A DNA stretch of 64,000 nucleotides from Echiichthys vipera (GCA_963691815.1 OY829662.1:21082776-21146775), one strand, 5' to 3'. Shown: positions 13,671 through 25,570, counted from the stretch's first letter. The notes: generated by a model not told the origin, from the sequence alone. Numbers and translations: made by a program.

Positions 13671-14527
13671 AAAATACATACGCAAACACTAACTATACTT
13701 TAAGTTACTATGAATGACATTTATTCACAGAAACATTAACAGCAATAAAAGAAGAAGAAATTGTAGAATTGCAAGCAAATAAGGCGTCCGAGTCTCCAAG
13801 GGCTAAATAATAAACAAAGAGCCACACTGACTAGAAGACAAAAACTCAACTGGTCTACAGAATCAAACCAAAATACAATATCAAGTTCCTCGACTGTCCA
13901 CAAAACAGGAGAAAGGGGAGAACCTCTTAACATAGTTTTCACACTTAAAAAAAACACCTCTGGGGCTGGAAGTACATCTGCTTCTTTCCCTCATTGAGAA
14001 ACTCTGGATTGGCACTGGGTTGCACCAGGTGTACGTGAGTTCTAGTTTCAACGTAATTTCTAACTGTGGTCGGAGTTTACTAACATTTTAAAGGATACCC
14101 ATCAATAGTTTCCATTTCAGTTGTAGTAGGTGTGAAGTCCTCCATAAAATAGCGGTGGGATAACTCGGAGTATGACGAGGAGCGAGCAGCACCCCTTTGA
14201 TATTCATGATGACTTTGATTTATGCTGATGATTACGCCCCGCTGACAGCAGCCTTGCAACATGACACGGACAGAAACGAGGTCAGTCCTCCCCTACAAGT
14301 GTGTCTCATACTAAACAACAGTTTAGTACGAGGCTATTATTATGCATTGGTTACAATGTAACAATTTTATCTGCCCAACGATTAAAGGATGTCGTTATGT
14401 TGTAGTGGACGGTTTCACCACTCACTGTCACCGCTGTAGATTAATGTTCTGTCATCATCTAATCATAATGCTTTGTCCTACGTACCTTTTTGTTGTTGTT
14501 TAGTGAGTAACGTTAGCTATTGTCATG

Positions 14528-14836
14528 AACGGAGGCGTTCCCAGGCCAGTGTGGAGATATAATCTCTCCACCTGGTCCTGGGTCTTCCCCGAGGCCTCCT
14601 CCCAGCTGGACTTGCCTGGAACACCTCCCTAGGGAGGCGCCCAGGGTTCATCCTTACTAGATGATCCTGAACCACCTCAACTGGCTCCTTTCGACGCAAA
14701 GGAGCAGCGGCTCTACTCCGAGTTCCTCACGGATGGCTGAACTTCTCTCCCTCTCTCTAAGGGAGACTCCAGCCACCCTCCTGAGAAAACACATTTCGGC
14801 CGCTTGTACCCGCGACCTCGTGCTTTCGGTCAAAAA
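14528..14836 (-). mobile_element. RTE/Rex3-like LINE 3' fragment, minus orientation
   Basis: In reverse complement this copy encodes the C-terminal reverse-transcriptase region also seen at 23095-23714. It is 5'-truncated at GACCGAAAGCACGAGGTCGC, almost the same base as the copy at 28522. It is interrupted by stops and frameshifts. Confidence 0.65.
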
Positions 14837-15407
14837 ATATCAGTCATGCATAATTCCTAAAATAATTATAAAATAATAAGTACAATAAAAAATGGAAATG
14901 TATGTTTGATTAACCACATTTTATATTCGATATTCCTATTTTCAATGCAATAGTTAGCTGCCGTAAACTGTCGACTGTAGCAGCAAACGGAATATACTAA
15001 AAATGTTTTGCGCTGATCAGCAGGTACTTTACGTTATCAGGGTGCGTTATTGAAAAAAAATGTTTTTGAAAAATGCCCTGGTCACACATTGACGGGTTTG
15101 TTTCCTTAGATATGGGATGTATGAGCCCCGGCTGTCTGAATAAACATACTGCAGCTTCACGGCAGAGAGGCTCAGCCTCAGGTTGACTGCTCACCCTGCT
15201 CATGATATGTCTTGCAGAATATCAAACACATATAGACATGTTCACAGGGCTCAAAACTTGACTTTCATTGGGCGGGGGTCTTTATACTGACGCTAACTGA
15301 CAAAGCACTCCGAACAACTTGACAGCAGGACAGAAGACGAGAGGGACGTGGAGGGACACAGCTCTCTTCTCAAAAGAAGCCACAGAAAAGTCAGTGGACG
15401 TAACAAT

Positions 15408-15725
15408 ATCATTCATCATCATCATTCATCTTCAAGCGCTTATCCCGGGGTCGGGGTCGCGGGGGGGGTGCTGGAGCCGATCCCAGCTGACATTGGGCGT
15501 GAGGCGGGGTACACCCTGGACAGGACGCCAGTCCATCGCAGGGCACATAGAGACGTACATAGACAGACAACCATTCACACCTACGGGCAATTATAGAGTC
15601 ATCAATTCACCTAACACATGCATGTCTTTGGATTGTGGGAGGAAACCGGAGAAAACCCACACAGACACGGGGAGAACATGCAAACTCCACACAGAAAGGC
15701 CCAGGCCGGGATGCGAACCAAATAT
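15408..15725 (-). repeat. tRNA-derived SINE (family A), near full length
   Basis: The (ATC/ATTC) tail lies at 15409-15428, followed by the GGTCGGGGTCGC block, ACACCCTGGACAGGACGCCA, ATTTAGAGTCATCAATT-like text and CATGTCTTTGGATTGTGGGA. The head is truncated just inside the B-box (GGGATGCGAACCA, 15708-15720). Family as at 27087. Confidence 0.75.
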
Positions 15726-16261
15726 TTTCCAGTCCACATGGCGCATAACTGTCAATCTGCTCTGCGCTTTTAAACAAGGAGCTTCTAAGTGAGCAGTTAT
15801 CACCTCTGTCGCTGTAACGGTTTCTCTGCATCCAGTAGTGTACCCTTAAAACTCCTTATTATCTGTGAGCAAAAGACATTCTGGGAGTTTTCTGTTCCCC
15901 AGCTCACTATCCTGTTTATATGACACCTTTCAAACGCTTTTATGTTCTCCGCAATGTTTTTCCCTTTGGTCAAATTATAGCCTACACTCGTCAATACGCA
16001 CCCTCAAATTTGCGGGAGAGATCAGTTTCTCACTTTTGGCATTGATGTCGCAACAGTGGCTGAACAAATGTTTACCGTTCAAACTGCATCTGAAACGTTT
16101 GTGTCTTTTCATTCTTTTGCAATTTCAACTGTGCAGATAGCCTATAGCAACCACTTACAATGTTGGTTTGTATCAAGAGACATGCGCGCCCAGGGAACAC
16201 AGTATCTTTGCTGTAAAATCATCTCATTAAATCATGTTTGATGTAACGTTAATATGAAGAA

Positions 16262-16857
16262 TGATCCTCAAAAAGCAACTGGACTCTGTTATTTGTCTAG
16301 GAAGACGTTTCACCTCTCATCCAAGAGGCTTCATCAGTTCATGTACGCATCTGACCAGGCAGGGACTGGACCAGGACCAGGACCAGACTGGGACTGGGCC
16401 AACTAACTGGTGTGGAGATCCAGGTATTTAACCTCTCACAAGGCCGATAATGTCACTGGAACCCTGTGTGCTCCAAGTGCCAACAGCCGTCGTTAGAGTG
16501 ACAGTCGTTGGTGGGAAGTTGGTTTCGACTTCGTTAGTGCTCTATTGAGTCTTAACGACCGTTGTTGGAGTCACAGGCCATGGCACTTGGAGCACAAAGG
16601 GTTCCAGTAAAATCATCGGCCTTGTGAGAGGTTAAATACCTGGACCTCCACACCAGTTCGTTGGACCAGTTCCAGCCTGGTCCTGGTCCTGGTCCAGTCC
16701 CAGCCTGGTCCTGGCACTGGTCCAGTCCCAGCCTGGTCAGATGCGTACATGAACTGATGAAGCCTCTTGGATGAGAGGTGAAACCTCTTCCTAGACAAAT
16801 AACCAAGTCCAGTTGCTTTTGACTGAAATTGCTTTGAGGATGACGATGACCTGGACA
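16262..16857. repeat. Long foldback (inverted repeat) element
   Basis: The left arm runs from about 16262 to 16500 and returns in reverse complement at about 16556-16857. Matching landmarks: GACGTTTCACCTCTCATCCA (16302) with TGGATGAGAGGTGAAACCTC (16769), and CTCCAAGTGCC (16470) with GGCACTTGGAGCAC. Each arm carries a variable run of CCAGGACCAGGA-like repeats, longer in the right arm (about 16660-16740). It has no coding capacity. The outer ends (CAAAAAGCAACTGGACT / AGTCCAGTTGCTTTT) lack an obvious target duplication. Confidence 0.75.
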
Positions 16858-17984
16858 AATGAGAACATTCACATGCATGAAGAATGATATGTGGTTTATA
16901 TCAACCCGCCGGCTAATATCTGATTACTGAAGGTGCTTGGAAATGTTCAGGTAAATAAAAAAGATCGATAATCATTCAGATGGATAACGGATCTAAATGT
17001 TTATGTTTGTCCCTCATACTGTAATTGGGATCATTATGGTAAATAAGACAGTAAATACAAAGGATGAGGCATTTACCAAAGTGGTATGGTACTGGTGGAT
17101 CTGTCTGATGGGCTGTCGACACTACAGTATGTCAAATGTATAATCAAATACCTCTGTCTATACAGCCGGAGGAGAAAATCATTTTTTTTTTGTGATTAAC
17201 CCCAAACTGTGGCAGCATCTTATTTAAAGTTCAGGACCGGTTTCCAAATATTTTGTTGACTTTCTTCCTCATTTTTCATAATGCTCCATTTTGAACAGCA
17301 CAGCAGTAGACAGGACATGACAGTATCTTCCTTCAAAGTGAAAGTCCTGTTGGCGTTTCGTATAAATATACATGCTTTCATATTTGACTAAGAATAGTAA
17401 GGTGACACTGTTGTTTAGGGCGGTGACAGAGAGTAATGGGCTGTCCCGGTAAGAGGGGAATAGATACTGTATAGACCTGCATAGTTTCAAAGGCAGCGCC
17501 CCGGGGGAAACACATGCCTCCGTCACCATATGCTCCATCCACAACACCCCCTTTATGAGAGACAGGCTGTTTCATACAGACAGTAAGATAATATATTATA
17601 ACAGGGATCAAAAACTGCTCAGAAATACAAAGGATATCTATACAAGTGTGATTTAACGTAATTTAGTTTGTTGTTGATATCCTCAGCTGTTGTCTGCTTT
17701 TAATTTTGAATATTCTTGTTTATTTTTGTGTTTTTGAACTTGTGTGGTGGAGGAAATATCGTATGCAGTTTAAAGAGATAATATTTATTTTAATCCAGGT
17801 CTGTGTCATGGAAAATGTGGACAGTTCAGATGAATGGGGTTTCGCCTGTCTCTGTGGCAGAAATCCCTGTGGAACAGAGCATGAGTGATCTACAGAAATC
17901 CTTCATTCAAATTATCTTTTTTGACGACCGTACCGACTGTATGACAATGCGGAATGATGCAACATCAGTGAAACTACGTAAAAT
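16858..17984. other. Non-coding, no feature recognised
   Basis: No recognised exon or repeat; a T run lies at 17182-17191. Confidence 0.4.
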
Positions 17985-18480
17985 GACCTAAAATGTCCTA
18001 AAATGACCTAAAATGATGTAAAATGACCTAAAATGGCTTAAAATGGCTTACAATTACCTAAAATGATGTAAAATGGCTTAAAATGACTTAAAATGACCTG
18101 AAATGACTTCAAAATACTTAAAATGGCTTACAATGACCTCAAATGACGTAAAATTACCTGAAATTACTAACAATGACTTAATATTGCTTAAAATTACTTA
18201 AAATGACGGATAATGACACAAAACTACACAAAATGTAATGCGAAACAACTTACAACAACACACAACACAGAACCATTTGAAACAATGTTAAAATGACACG
18301 TAATGACATAGAACGACAAAAAACAGCATAAAAAACAGCACAAAACGCAGTGAAGGGACGCGAAACAACTACGCAAAACGGCAATCATCCAAAACGCCAA
18401 CAACAACACGAAACAAAGCAGAACAACACGAAACCACACAACACGAAATGACACAGAACAACATGGTACAACATGGAACG
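17985..18480 (+). repeat. Degenerate ~10-bp tandem repeat
   Basis: The first part (to about 18215) is built from variants of AAAATGACCT, AAAATGGCTT, AAAATGATGT and CAATTACCT. Beyond 18220 it grades into ACACAAAACG/ACACGAAACA-type words. The open frame on the opposite strand (18224-18496) is a by-product, rich in Cys, Val and Phe. Similar simple satellite-like words occur at 36340-36560 and 42420-42660. Confidence 0.7.
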
Positions 18481-18489
18481 ATGCATTTC

Positions 18490-19516
18490 GTGTCACTCAT
18501 GGACTTGGGCAGGTCTCTGACGCTCCGTTACGCTGGGACTGCCGCCACAGAGACAGGCCAAACACCAGTCATCTGAACGCGGTGCACACATTTCCAAGAC
18601 TCTGACCTGGATTAAAATGGGTAAAGTATCTCCTCTATCCCTGTCTGTGATCTACTAATGTCTAAATGGACATTAAATGTCGAGACAGACCCTCCAACGA
18701 AGTCATTTTTGCGCAGAAGCCTTGACTCCTTGATACTATAAACTTTAAAGGATTAAAACTGGATTCGGAGCTTCTTCTCAGCCCTGTGATGCATGAATGT
18801 TGAAGTTTAAAATGATGGATGCCTTTCACTTGTATTCACAGAGGTTTTCTTGCATGTCAGCAGATCTCCTCAGCCAGAAATAAGCACAGAGAAAGAAAAA
18901 CGCATCAATCACATTTGGCAGAAACCTGCTGCTGCTTCTCTTTGCTCTCTGCTTTGGTACGTTTGAGGGGGTTTTCGGGGGCTCTTCTGGCCCCAACCCC
19001 AGATAAGTGGAATCACAGACATGCTGCCCCTTGGTTGACTCTTGGACTGTTAAACAGGGCTTTGGCTACTGTAAACTTTGTTATGTATCCATTGCATGCA
19101 GGCCCAGAGAACTAGAACAGCAACCCATAAATTGAGGTCTGGATGTGCCACATATTGGACCCCGTGCTCCCTGACCTGCTGAGCTCAGGGAACGCTGCAG
19201 ACCAGGAAAGGCCCGAGTCGCTGCCATACACCAAGAAGAGTGAAGTGTCTGTGCAACCAAGACTTGTGTGTGCGGATTCTAGCAGTATTTGGTTGTTCAC
19301 ATAATCACATTGAATTGTCTAGTTTAGTAGGGGACACCGGAGTTGGTTTCCTGGTCTTTGAAGGTCACAGAAACATAATTTCATCAGAAAGTTGGGTCAA
19401 ATGTGAGAACAGTTAGTTGGCACATGTGACCTTTTAACATTAACATTCATTTTGTTGGGAAATTTTGAGGGATTATGAACTATTTGTGTTTATATTGCTA
19501 ATTTTATTTTATATAT
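18490..19516. other. Non-coding, no feature recognised
   Basis: No recognised gene or repeat boundaries. Confidence 0.4.
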
Positions 19517-19630
19517 CTCATCTCAAATCAGCTCATCTTCAGCCTCTTCAGCGGCTCTACTCCGAGTTCCTCACAGATGGCTGAACTTCTCCCCCTCTCT
19601 CTAAGGGAGACTCCAGCCACCCTCCTGAGA
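19517..19630 (-). mobile_element. RTE/Rex3-like LINE 3' fragment with internal deletion
   Basis: The 3' tail (CATCTCAAATCAGCTCATCT, TTCAGCCTCTTC) is joined directly to GCGGCTCTACTCCGAGTTCC, an internal block of the 23095-23748 copy. The text between them is therefore deleted. It ends in a short (TA)n run. Confidence 0.6.
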
Positions 19631-19982
19631 TATATATATATGTTTTAATTAATATTTTGAATGGTCAATGAAAAAAGTTATATAATGTGATCTAAAAAAC
19701 TAATTTAGACATACCTACTGATAAATTGCTTAAAAATGCTCTGAATATTCCAATACATTTTCATGTGTTCTCGTTCTTGAATCAAATGTTCAAATTGTTT
19801 CTATTTATTGTTTAACATTGTGCTTAACAACCCTGGTTGGCAACAAATGAGCAACACAACTTCAATGACAAAGCAGCTAACTTAAGAAAACACTTGTGTG
19901 CATTAAAACACGTTTATTTATAGCTGAGTCCTTAACCTTTAATATGCTGCTGGTTAGAGTATTCAAACGGCCCGGAGATTCA

Positions 19983-20088
19983 ATTAAATTTTTATTTACA
20001 GTGCCAAATCATAACAAAAGTTATCTCAGGACACTTTACAGAGTACGTATAGACCACACTCTATGACTTATTTATGATTTACATAGAC
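19983..20088 (-). mobile_element. Rex1-like LINE 3' end, broken by a MITE
   Basis: This matches the 3' tail seen at 24607, 50013 and 59508: AATTTTTATTTACAGTGCC, CAAATCATAACAAAAGTTAT, CTCAGGACACTTTACAGAG. The match stops at ACATAGAC, exactly where the hAT-like MITE at 20089 is inserted. Confidence 0.65.
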
Positions 20089-20298
20089 CACGTGTGGGCA
20101 ATCCCGGTCCTGGAGGGCCACTGTCCTGCATGTTTTAGGTATCTCCCTGCTCTTACACACCTGAGTCTAACAATTCTCAAACTGTGACAAGCATCAGCTG
20201 CTTAAAAACGAAATCATTAGAATCAGGTGTGTTAGAGCAGAGAGAAACCTAAAACATGCAGGACAGTGGCTCTGCAGGACCGGAGTTGCCCACCCCTG
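20089..20298. mobile_element. Palindromic hAT-like MITE with 8-bp target duplication
   Basis: The arms TCCTGGAGGGCCACTGTCCT and AGGACAGTGGCTCTGCAGGA are reverse complements. The right terminus is TGCCCACCCCTG and the left is its mutated complement. The flanks ACATAGAC (20081-20088) and ACATAGAT (20299-20306) agree at 7 of 8 bases, as expected of a hAT target-site duplication. A second copy lies at 47886-48099. Confidence 0.75.
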
Positions 20299-20306
20299 AC
20301 ATAGAT

Positions 20307-21060
20307 TATGCCCTGGGATTATGTGTGAATGTAGTTTTTTTGTTGTGGCGTTTCCTTTTGGTGTGCCTGTGTGCTTGTGTGTTTTGGTTTGGAGCCCGCC
20401 TCTGTGTTTCCCTCTCTCCCTCATGCTCTGGCTGTTAATGGTGGGTGTGGTGACTGGAGGCTCCTGCAGCTCATCATTCCAATCAGCGCACCGGTTCCTG
20501 ATGCTGCAAACAGCTCACTACTTAATTCAGACCCGCCCGTCTGTTCACCGCCGGACGGCTGTAGCTGCTACGACCAACACGCCAGCCAAACCTAATCTGC
20601 TCTTCATTATAGTCCGTTGGTTAACTTGATTTTCCCCCTGTTGCCTCAGACCATTTTGCTCAGAGCTTGGACCCTCTTTGCGCCTTCCAGGGCCACCACA
20701 TCCAGAGCCCGGACCCCTTTCCGCTCTCAGTATATTCTGTACTCCAGCCACACAAACCTTTTTTTGATAGCAAATCCTGGTTTTAAGCTTAACTGCTGGT
20801 CTGTGTTTGAGTTCATGAGAGTGAAAAGTGTGCCAACCGACCCCGGTCCACCCTACTAAAGTGAGTCTTGATCTGATCACATGTAAGCTGCTCTAAATAC
20901 TGCAAAAAACAAACAAATACTGGGAACACATTGGTACTAATTCTTAATGATTGAATGATTTATCTTCTTCATTCAGAGACAAAACAAATAAGTGTGCATT
21001 CAAATGCATCCCATTATTGACAAACTAATCAATTATGCAGTTCTTTTTCTTGTGTTTCGG
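20307..21060. other. Non-coding, no feature recognised
   Basis: Several overlapping open frames of 60-110 codons exist on both strands, but none resembles a known domain. Confidence 0.4.
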
Positions 21061-21063
21061 ATA

Positions 21064-21235
21064 GATAGGTATTAGTTTATTTAAAAGGGGACAGTGCAAT
21101 TTCATAAAACGCATGATTACACATGGTTAAAAAAGAAAGAATTAGGATAGTTTTCAGCTGTTGTGCCCTGGCCATGATGTGAAAAGACAATAAAAAGTAC
21201 AATTAAGAAAAGAAAAAGGCACACAATACACAGAA
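21064..21235 (+). repeat. Dispersed repeat, family C
   Basis: Second copy of the 13461-13670 repeat: AGTTTATTTAAAAGGGGACA, TTACACATGGTTAAAAAAG, CTGGCCATGATGTGAAAAGA, GGCACACAATACACAG. Confidence 0.5.
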
Positions 21236-21663
21236 GGAAGACCTTTTAAACGTGGCTTTAAATACTGCTTCTATATCATTTCTTACTTGTGTTGAATGAT
21301 CATTTGTATATCACATATTTTTAACATCATTCAACAGAGAAACGCCAATAAATGAGGGGAGATGCAGTGCTTGGATTCAAACCGGGGACATTACAATGAC
21401 ATGGCCGGCGTCTTAAACTACAGGAAAAGACAGACTCAGGAAAACTAAAACCGATCAAACCTCTGGCCGTACAGTGGACAGCGAGGACGACTCCCTATGA
21501 CGTATTTGGCGTGTGATGTTGTAAAAAAAAAGGGTTTGAGAAGCGCTGCTCAAAACGGCCACTTTCACCTACGATTTCTGCCCATAAGTTGTGTAAAATA
21601 TTTTAAAAATCCTGCATTAATTCCTCAAACGGTCATTTTAGAGAAAGGTTAAATGTGGTTTAA

Positions 21664-21690
21664 AATATATATATATATATATATATATAT
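21664..21690. repeat. (TA)n microsatellite
   Basis: About 13 TA repeats. Confidence 0.8.
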
Positions 21691-21987
21691 TAACCTGCAA
21701 GTTGCACTTTAAGCCAGAGGATTTCCCTGCTACCATTAACACGGATATAAATGTGCTTAATATTATTTATTAACAAATTAAGTGCACATTAGCAGCAAAA
21801 AGAAATAAAAAACACTTCCATGTAAAGTGCATACTGATATTTTAAAATGGGATATAAAACCCGAGCCGGTGTTGCAAACAGAATTTAAAAAAAAAAAATG
21901 AGCAGATCGGATTTTGGATCGGCCTCACTCATCCGATGTTCGATCCACGTATCGGATCAGTGCATCTCTAATTATTAGGACTTTTAA

Positions 21988-22087
21988 TCATGAATAAGTC
22001 CTATAGTGTGGTCTAGAACTGCCCTTTATGTAAAGTGTCCTGAGATAACGTTTGTTATGATTTGGCACTATAAATAATATTGTATTG
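21988..22087 (+). mobile_element. Rex1-like LINE 3' tail fragment
   Basis: It contains AAGTGTCCTGAGATAACG, TTTGTTATGATTTGGCACTA and TAAATAATATTGTATTGA, i.e. the 3' terminus of the family at 59508-59912. It abuts the SINE at 22088 directly. Confidence 0.6.
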
Positions 22088-22375
22088 AGCAACATGGTGG
22101 TTTGGTGGTTAGAACTGTCACCTCACAACAAGAGGGTTTCTGGTTCGAATCCTGGAAATGGAGGTTGCATGTTCTCCCCGTGTCTGTGTGGGTTTTCTCC
22201 AGTTTCTCCAGTTTCCTCCCACAGTCCAAAGACGTGCAGGTGTTAGGTTCATGGGTGACTCTAAATTGCCTGTAGGTGTGAATGGTTGTCTGTCTCATTC
22301 GTCTCTATGATATGACTCCAGCCCCCCCGCGACCCCGACTGGGACAAGCAGTTGAAGATGAATGCATGAATTATA
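22088..22375 (+). repeat. tRNA-derived SINE (family A), plus orientation
   Basis: The head has an A-box-like TGGTGGTTAGAACTG and a B-box GGTTCGAATCC (about 22142-22152). The body is GCATGTTCTCCCCGTGTCTG, CAGTTTCCTCCCACAGTCCA and GTGTGAATGGTTGTCTGTCT. Its 3' end is CCCCGCGACCCCGACTGGGA, CAAGCAGTTGAAGATGAATG. The section between 22295 and 22318 is deleted relative to the 27087 copy. Confidence 0.75.
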
Positions 22376-22378
22376 CTA

Positions 22379-23089
22379 GGAGCCTCCCAGACACAGGTGA
22401 GTTCAGTCGCTGTGCGCGTGTGTTAACACCTCAGGCAGGTGTTTGGACTCAGAGGCAAAAGATCAAACAGCCACTACCACGACCATCCTCCTCCAGGTTT
22501 GCCCCCCGGTCACAGTTTCCCACAGATAACAAACAACATTTGTGCAGAAAAGTCAAATCTAATCACAAGAGGTCGTTCCCGTAGCAACGGTCCACCCCAG
22601 CTGGATGAAGACGCAATATGAATGTGATGCTGATCTTCTCGAGATGAGTGAGACTGTAGTTTTCTGCCCTGTGGTACAGACTTACCCCCTAAAAAGGACC
22701 ATTTAGGGAAATAAAACCAGGCTGAGGTAGAGCACAGAATGCTGACTAAAGAAATGAACTACCCAGTTCATCACAGGGCATAAATATGTGTTATTAAGCT
22801 GATAAAATGGCACTTTTAGAGGCCTTTGGAGAGGGGTAGGGTTTGGGTGAGGGGAAGGTTGAGGGTCTTCTCTGGTCTGTTAGCAGCCTCTGCTGGTCCT
22901 GGATGTGTCAGTGCAGGATCAAGGGGTGACGGATACTCCCAACATGTCTATATTAGATACAGTTCATCGTTTTTTAACATCAATGAGAGTGAAATGGTGT
23001 GTTTGATATATTGTGTTTGGGCTGACAGATATTAAACTATTAATACAATAAATTTATATTGCTCTAAAAATAAATATAAAAGGGACAGA
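22379..23089. other. Non-coding, no feature recognised
   Basis: No recognised exon; ends at the RTE-like LINE fragment. Confidence 0.4.
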
Positions 23090-23748
23090 AACCGGTGGAT
23101 TGCTTACTCCAGGTAGGGAATGAGTCCTTACCCCAAGTGAAGGAGTTCAGGTACCTCTGGATCATGTTCACGAGTGAGGGGACGATGGAGCGTGAGTTTG
23201 GCCAGAGAATCGGAGCAGCAGGGGCGGTGTTGCAGTCGCTCTACCGCACCGTTGTGATGAAAAGAGAGCTGAACCGGAAGGCAAAGCTCTCGATCTACCG
23301 GTCAATCTTCGTTCCTACCCTCACATATGATCATGAAAGCTGGGTCATGACCGAAAGAACGAGGTCGCGGGTACAAGCGGCCGAAATGTGTGTTCTCAGG
23401 AGGGTGGCTGGAGTCTCCCTTAGAGAGAGGGGGAGAAGTTCAGCCATCCATGAGGAACTCGGAGTAGAGCAGCTGCTCCTTTGCGTTAAAAGGAGCCAGT
23501 TGATGTGGTTCTGGCATCTAGGGAGGTGTTCCAGGCTCGTCCAGCTGGGAGGAGGCCTCGGGGAAGACCCAGGACTAGGTGGAGAGATTATATCTCCACA
23601 CTGGCCTGGGAACGCCTCGGGATCCCCCAGTTAGAGCTGGTTAATGTGGCCCGGGAAAGGGAAGTTTGGGGTCCCCTGCTAAAGCTGCTGCCCCCGCGAC
23701 CCGACCCCGGATAAGAGGTTGAAGATGAGATGAGATGAGATGAGAAAT
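23090..23748 (+). pseudogene. RTE/Rex3-like LINE: 3' end of reverse-transcriptase ORF
   Basis: This is the longest copy of the family in the window and the one that shows its protein. The frame starting before 23095 encodes a C-terminal reverse-transcriptase segment with VKEFRYLWIMFTSEG, RELNRKAKLSIYRSIFVPTL, a TYDHESWVM block (usually TYGHELWVM) and RTRSRVQAAEM. A frameshift near 23505 moves the conserved ending (GRRPRGRPRTRWRDYISTLA, RLGIPQLELVNVAREREVWG, LLPPRPDPG) to another frame. The element ends in a (GAGAT)n tail at 23723-23748. It is 5'-truncated and dead. The clade assignment to RTE (Rex3-like) rests on the style of the C-terminal region and is an inference. Other copies: 14528, 19517, 25571, 28522, 34418. 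Confidence 0.75.
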
Positions 23749-24606
23749 ACTAAATTATCGTATCAGGCCAAATAACTGAGAACACTAAGTTGTTTGAGCC
23801 CTCACAGGCGTTATCTGTCTTTTTTTATATCCTTTGCTATAGACAAAATATAGAGCAAACACTAAGCCGAAATAGAAATCCAAACCTCTTTAATTCGCCG
23901 AGGAGGAAAAAATGACATAATAAATTGCTGCTGATGCGTTACAAGACAGCAGCGCACATACAGACCCGGTTCATTAGTTGAATCCTGTCAACAGAACAGA
24001 AGAGGAAACTACACGTCAATAGCAAAACCCTAAAAATACTAGTTCAAAGACTGATACTGTTCCCGTGCAGCAGCTCTGGCAACAGTAGATGACAACACTG
24101 ACACGTTCACAACACAGACCGAAGTGAAAGTAAGTTGATATATATATTGAGAGGTATGCATAAACAACATGCATGCAAGTAGGTCAGCACATACCTTAAA
24201 TAGCTCCGAGGATGCTCACATTAACTGTGTGTACGTGAGGGTTAGGAGGGAACGGTGACGCTGGCTGTGATCTTTAAACAAACGTGTTTTAGTGCGGTTT
24301 TTTTTCGATTAAAAGAATGATAATGCATAACTTAGAATGGCAGGTAAAACAAAAAGCTAGATTAATAAACTGTAATGATTTGTTACAGGTAGCGACAGGC
24401 CGACAAAAGCTCCCAGAGGAGTATTTTAAAACACATTGGCTTTTATATATACAGATATTTATAATTTAAAAGAAAGAAGGAAACGAAAGGAAAGGAAAAG
24501 GGAACAAAGATTTACTTTGCATGTATGTTAGAGACTTTTGAGAGACTCATTATGGAGTGGAGGGTCACGAGAAAGCAGATCAGAATTGTTAAAATTAGAA
24601 TGAAAT
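23749..24606. other. Non-coding, no feature recognised
   Basis: AT-rich; no recognised gene or repeat. Confidence 0.4.
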
Positions 24607-25143
24607 CATGAAAGTGCAATTCAATTTAGTCAATTTTATTTATAGTGCCAAATAATAACAAAAGTTATCTCAGGACACTTTACAGAGTAGGTAAAGACCA
24701 CACTCTATGACTTATTTATGATTTACATAGACCCAACAATTCCCCCGTAGAGTACGGTGGCAACAAAAACCTTCCCTATAACAGACAGGAACGTCAGACA
24801 GACCCAGCTCTGTGGAGGACGGACATCTGTCTGCACTGGAGGGAGGAAGAAAAGGAGAGAGAAAGAGAGAAAAGACGGACAGATGGACAGAGAGAGAGAC
24901 AGGCCCAGAGATGCAAACAACCACAAAAGTTGGGTTTTTTGTTTTTGTTCCTGTCTTTTCACTTTGGGGCAGATGCCTTGATACACTGCACAACTATTGT
25001 ACTTTTTCTTGTTTGATTTCTGCAAAATTCAATTAAAAATGTGGGGGGGAAAGTAACAGCAACTATAATAATATCTATAGTAATGTGAATATTACTTATA
25101 TGTTATGGCAGTTAATATAGTAGAATAATAGAAACAACCACAG
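24607..25143 (-). mobile_element. Rex1-like LINE 3' UTR, minus orientation
   Basis: In reverse complement this ends in TTTGTTATTATTTGGCACTA, TAAATAAAATTGACTAAATTGAATTG. Upstream lies GGGGGAATTGTTGGGTCTAT and a CT-rich stretch. It is collinear with 50013-50640 and 59508-59912. Short open frames across it on both strands are not genes. Confidence 0.7.
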
Positions 25144-25149
25144 CTAAGG

Positions 25150-25458
25150 TCTCAGCAGCGGAGACTTACAGCCTGACAACACCTTTCTTATCAGTGACAC
25201 CACTTTTTCATGTATCAGCGGTGTCACTGGCTCAAACAACCCATTCAACGTGATGCCTGTCTCAGCCTGTCTCAGCCTGCCGCCAACCTGTTCACCTGTT
25301 CCACCTTTGTAAGGAACAGAACCACCGCACTGTTCATGCGGGCAGCGGACTTCACAGAGTCGTGCCCGATCATCTCACCCACAGCCAGAGCGACCTCCTC
25401 CACGCTGCTTGATGCCATCCCAGCTCCTCGAAGGGATGACAAACAAAAGACACACAAA
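25150..25458 (-). pseudogene. LINE ORF1-like fragment with internal deletion
   Basis: On the minus strand a 60-codon frame (25272-25457) reads MASSSVEEVALAVGEMIGHD and then VKSAARMNSAVVLFLTKVEQ-VNRL. The next stretch, in a changed frame, reads GLFEPVTPLI followed by HEKVVSLIRKVLSGCKSPLL. I recognise this order from Tx1/L1-type LINE ORF1 proteins of fish, where a longer segment lies between PVTPL and HGKVVS. The copy therefore has an internal deletion and a small duplication (CTCAGCCTGT twice at 25260-25279). Family assignment is from memory and moderate. Confidence 0.5.
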
Positions 25459-25570
25459 CACTAAACTAACCAAGAAAAAACAACAACAAAAGCCACTAAA
25501 CTAATACAACTATATAAGAAGAATAAGAAAACACACTATTTGTGTTTATATTGCTAATTTTATTTTATAT

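Noticed and set aside
18224..18496. Cys/Val/Phe-rich 90-codon minus-strand frame
   Set aside because: It reads through a degenerate tandem repeat; composition reflects the repeat.
22088..22160. tRNA gene suggested by A-box and B-box words
   Set aside because: No cloverleaf or anticodon arm can be drawn, and the sequence continues into the SINE body present in several copies.
23095..23634. 179-codon frame as a host gene
   Set aside because: It is a frameshifted LINE reverse-transcriptase end with five other copies in the window.
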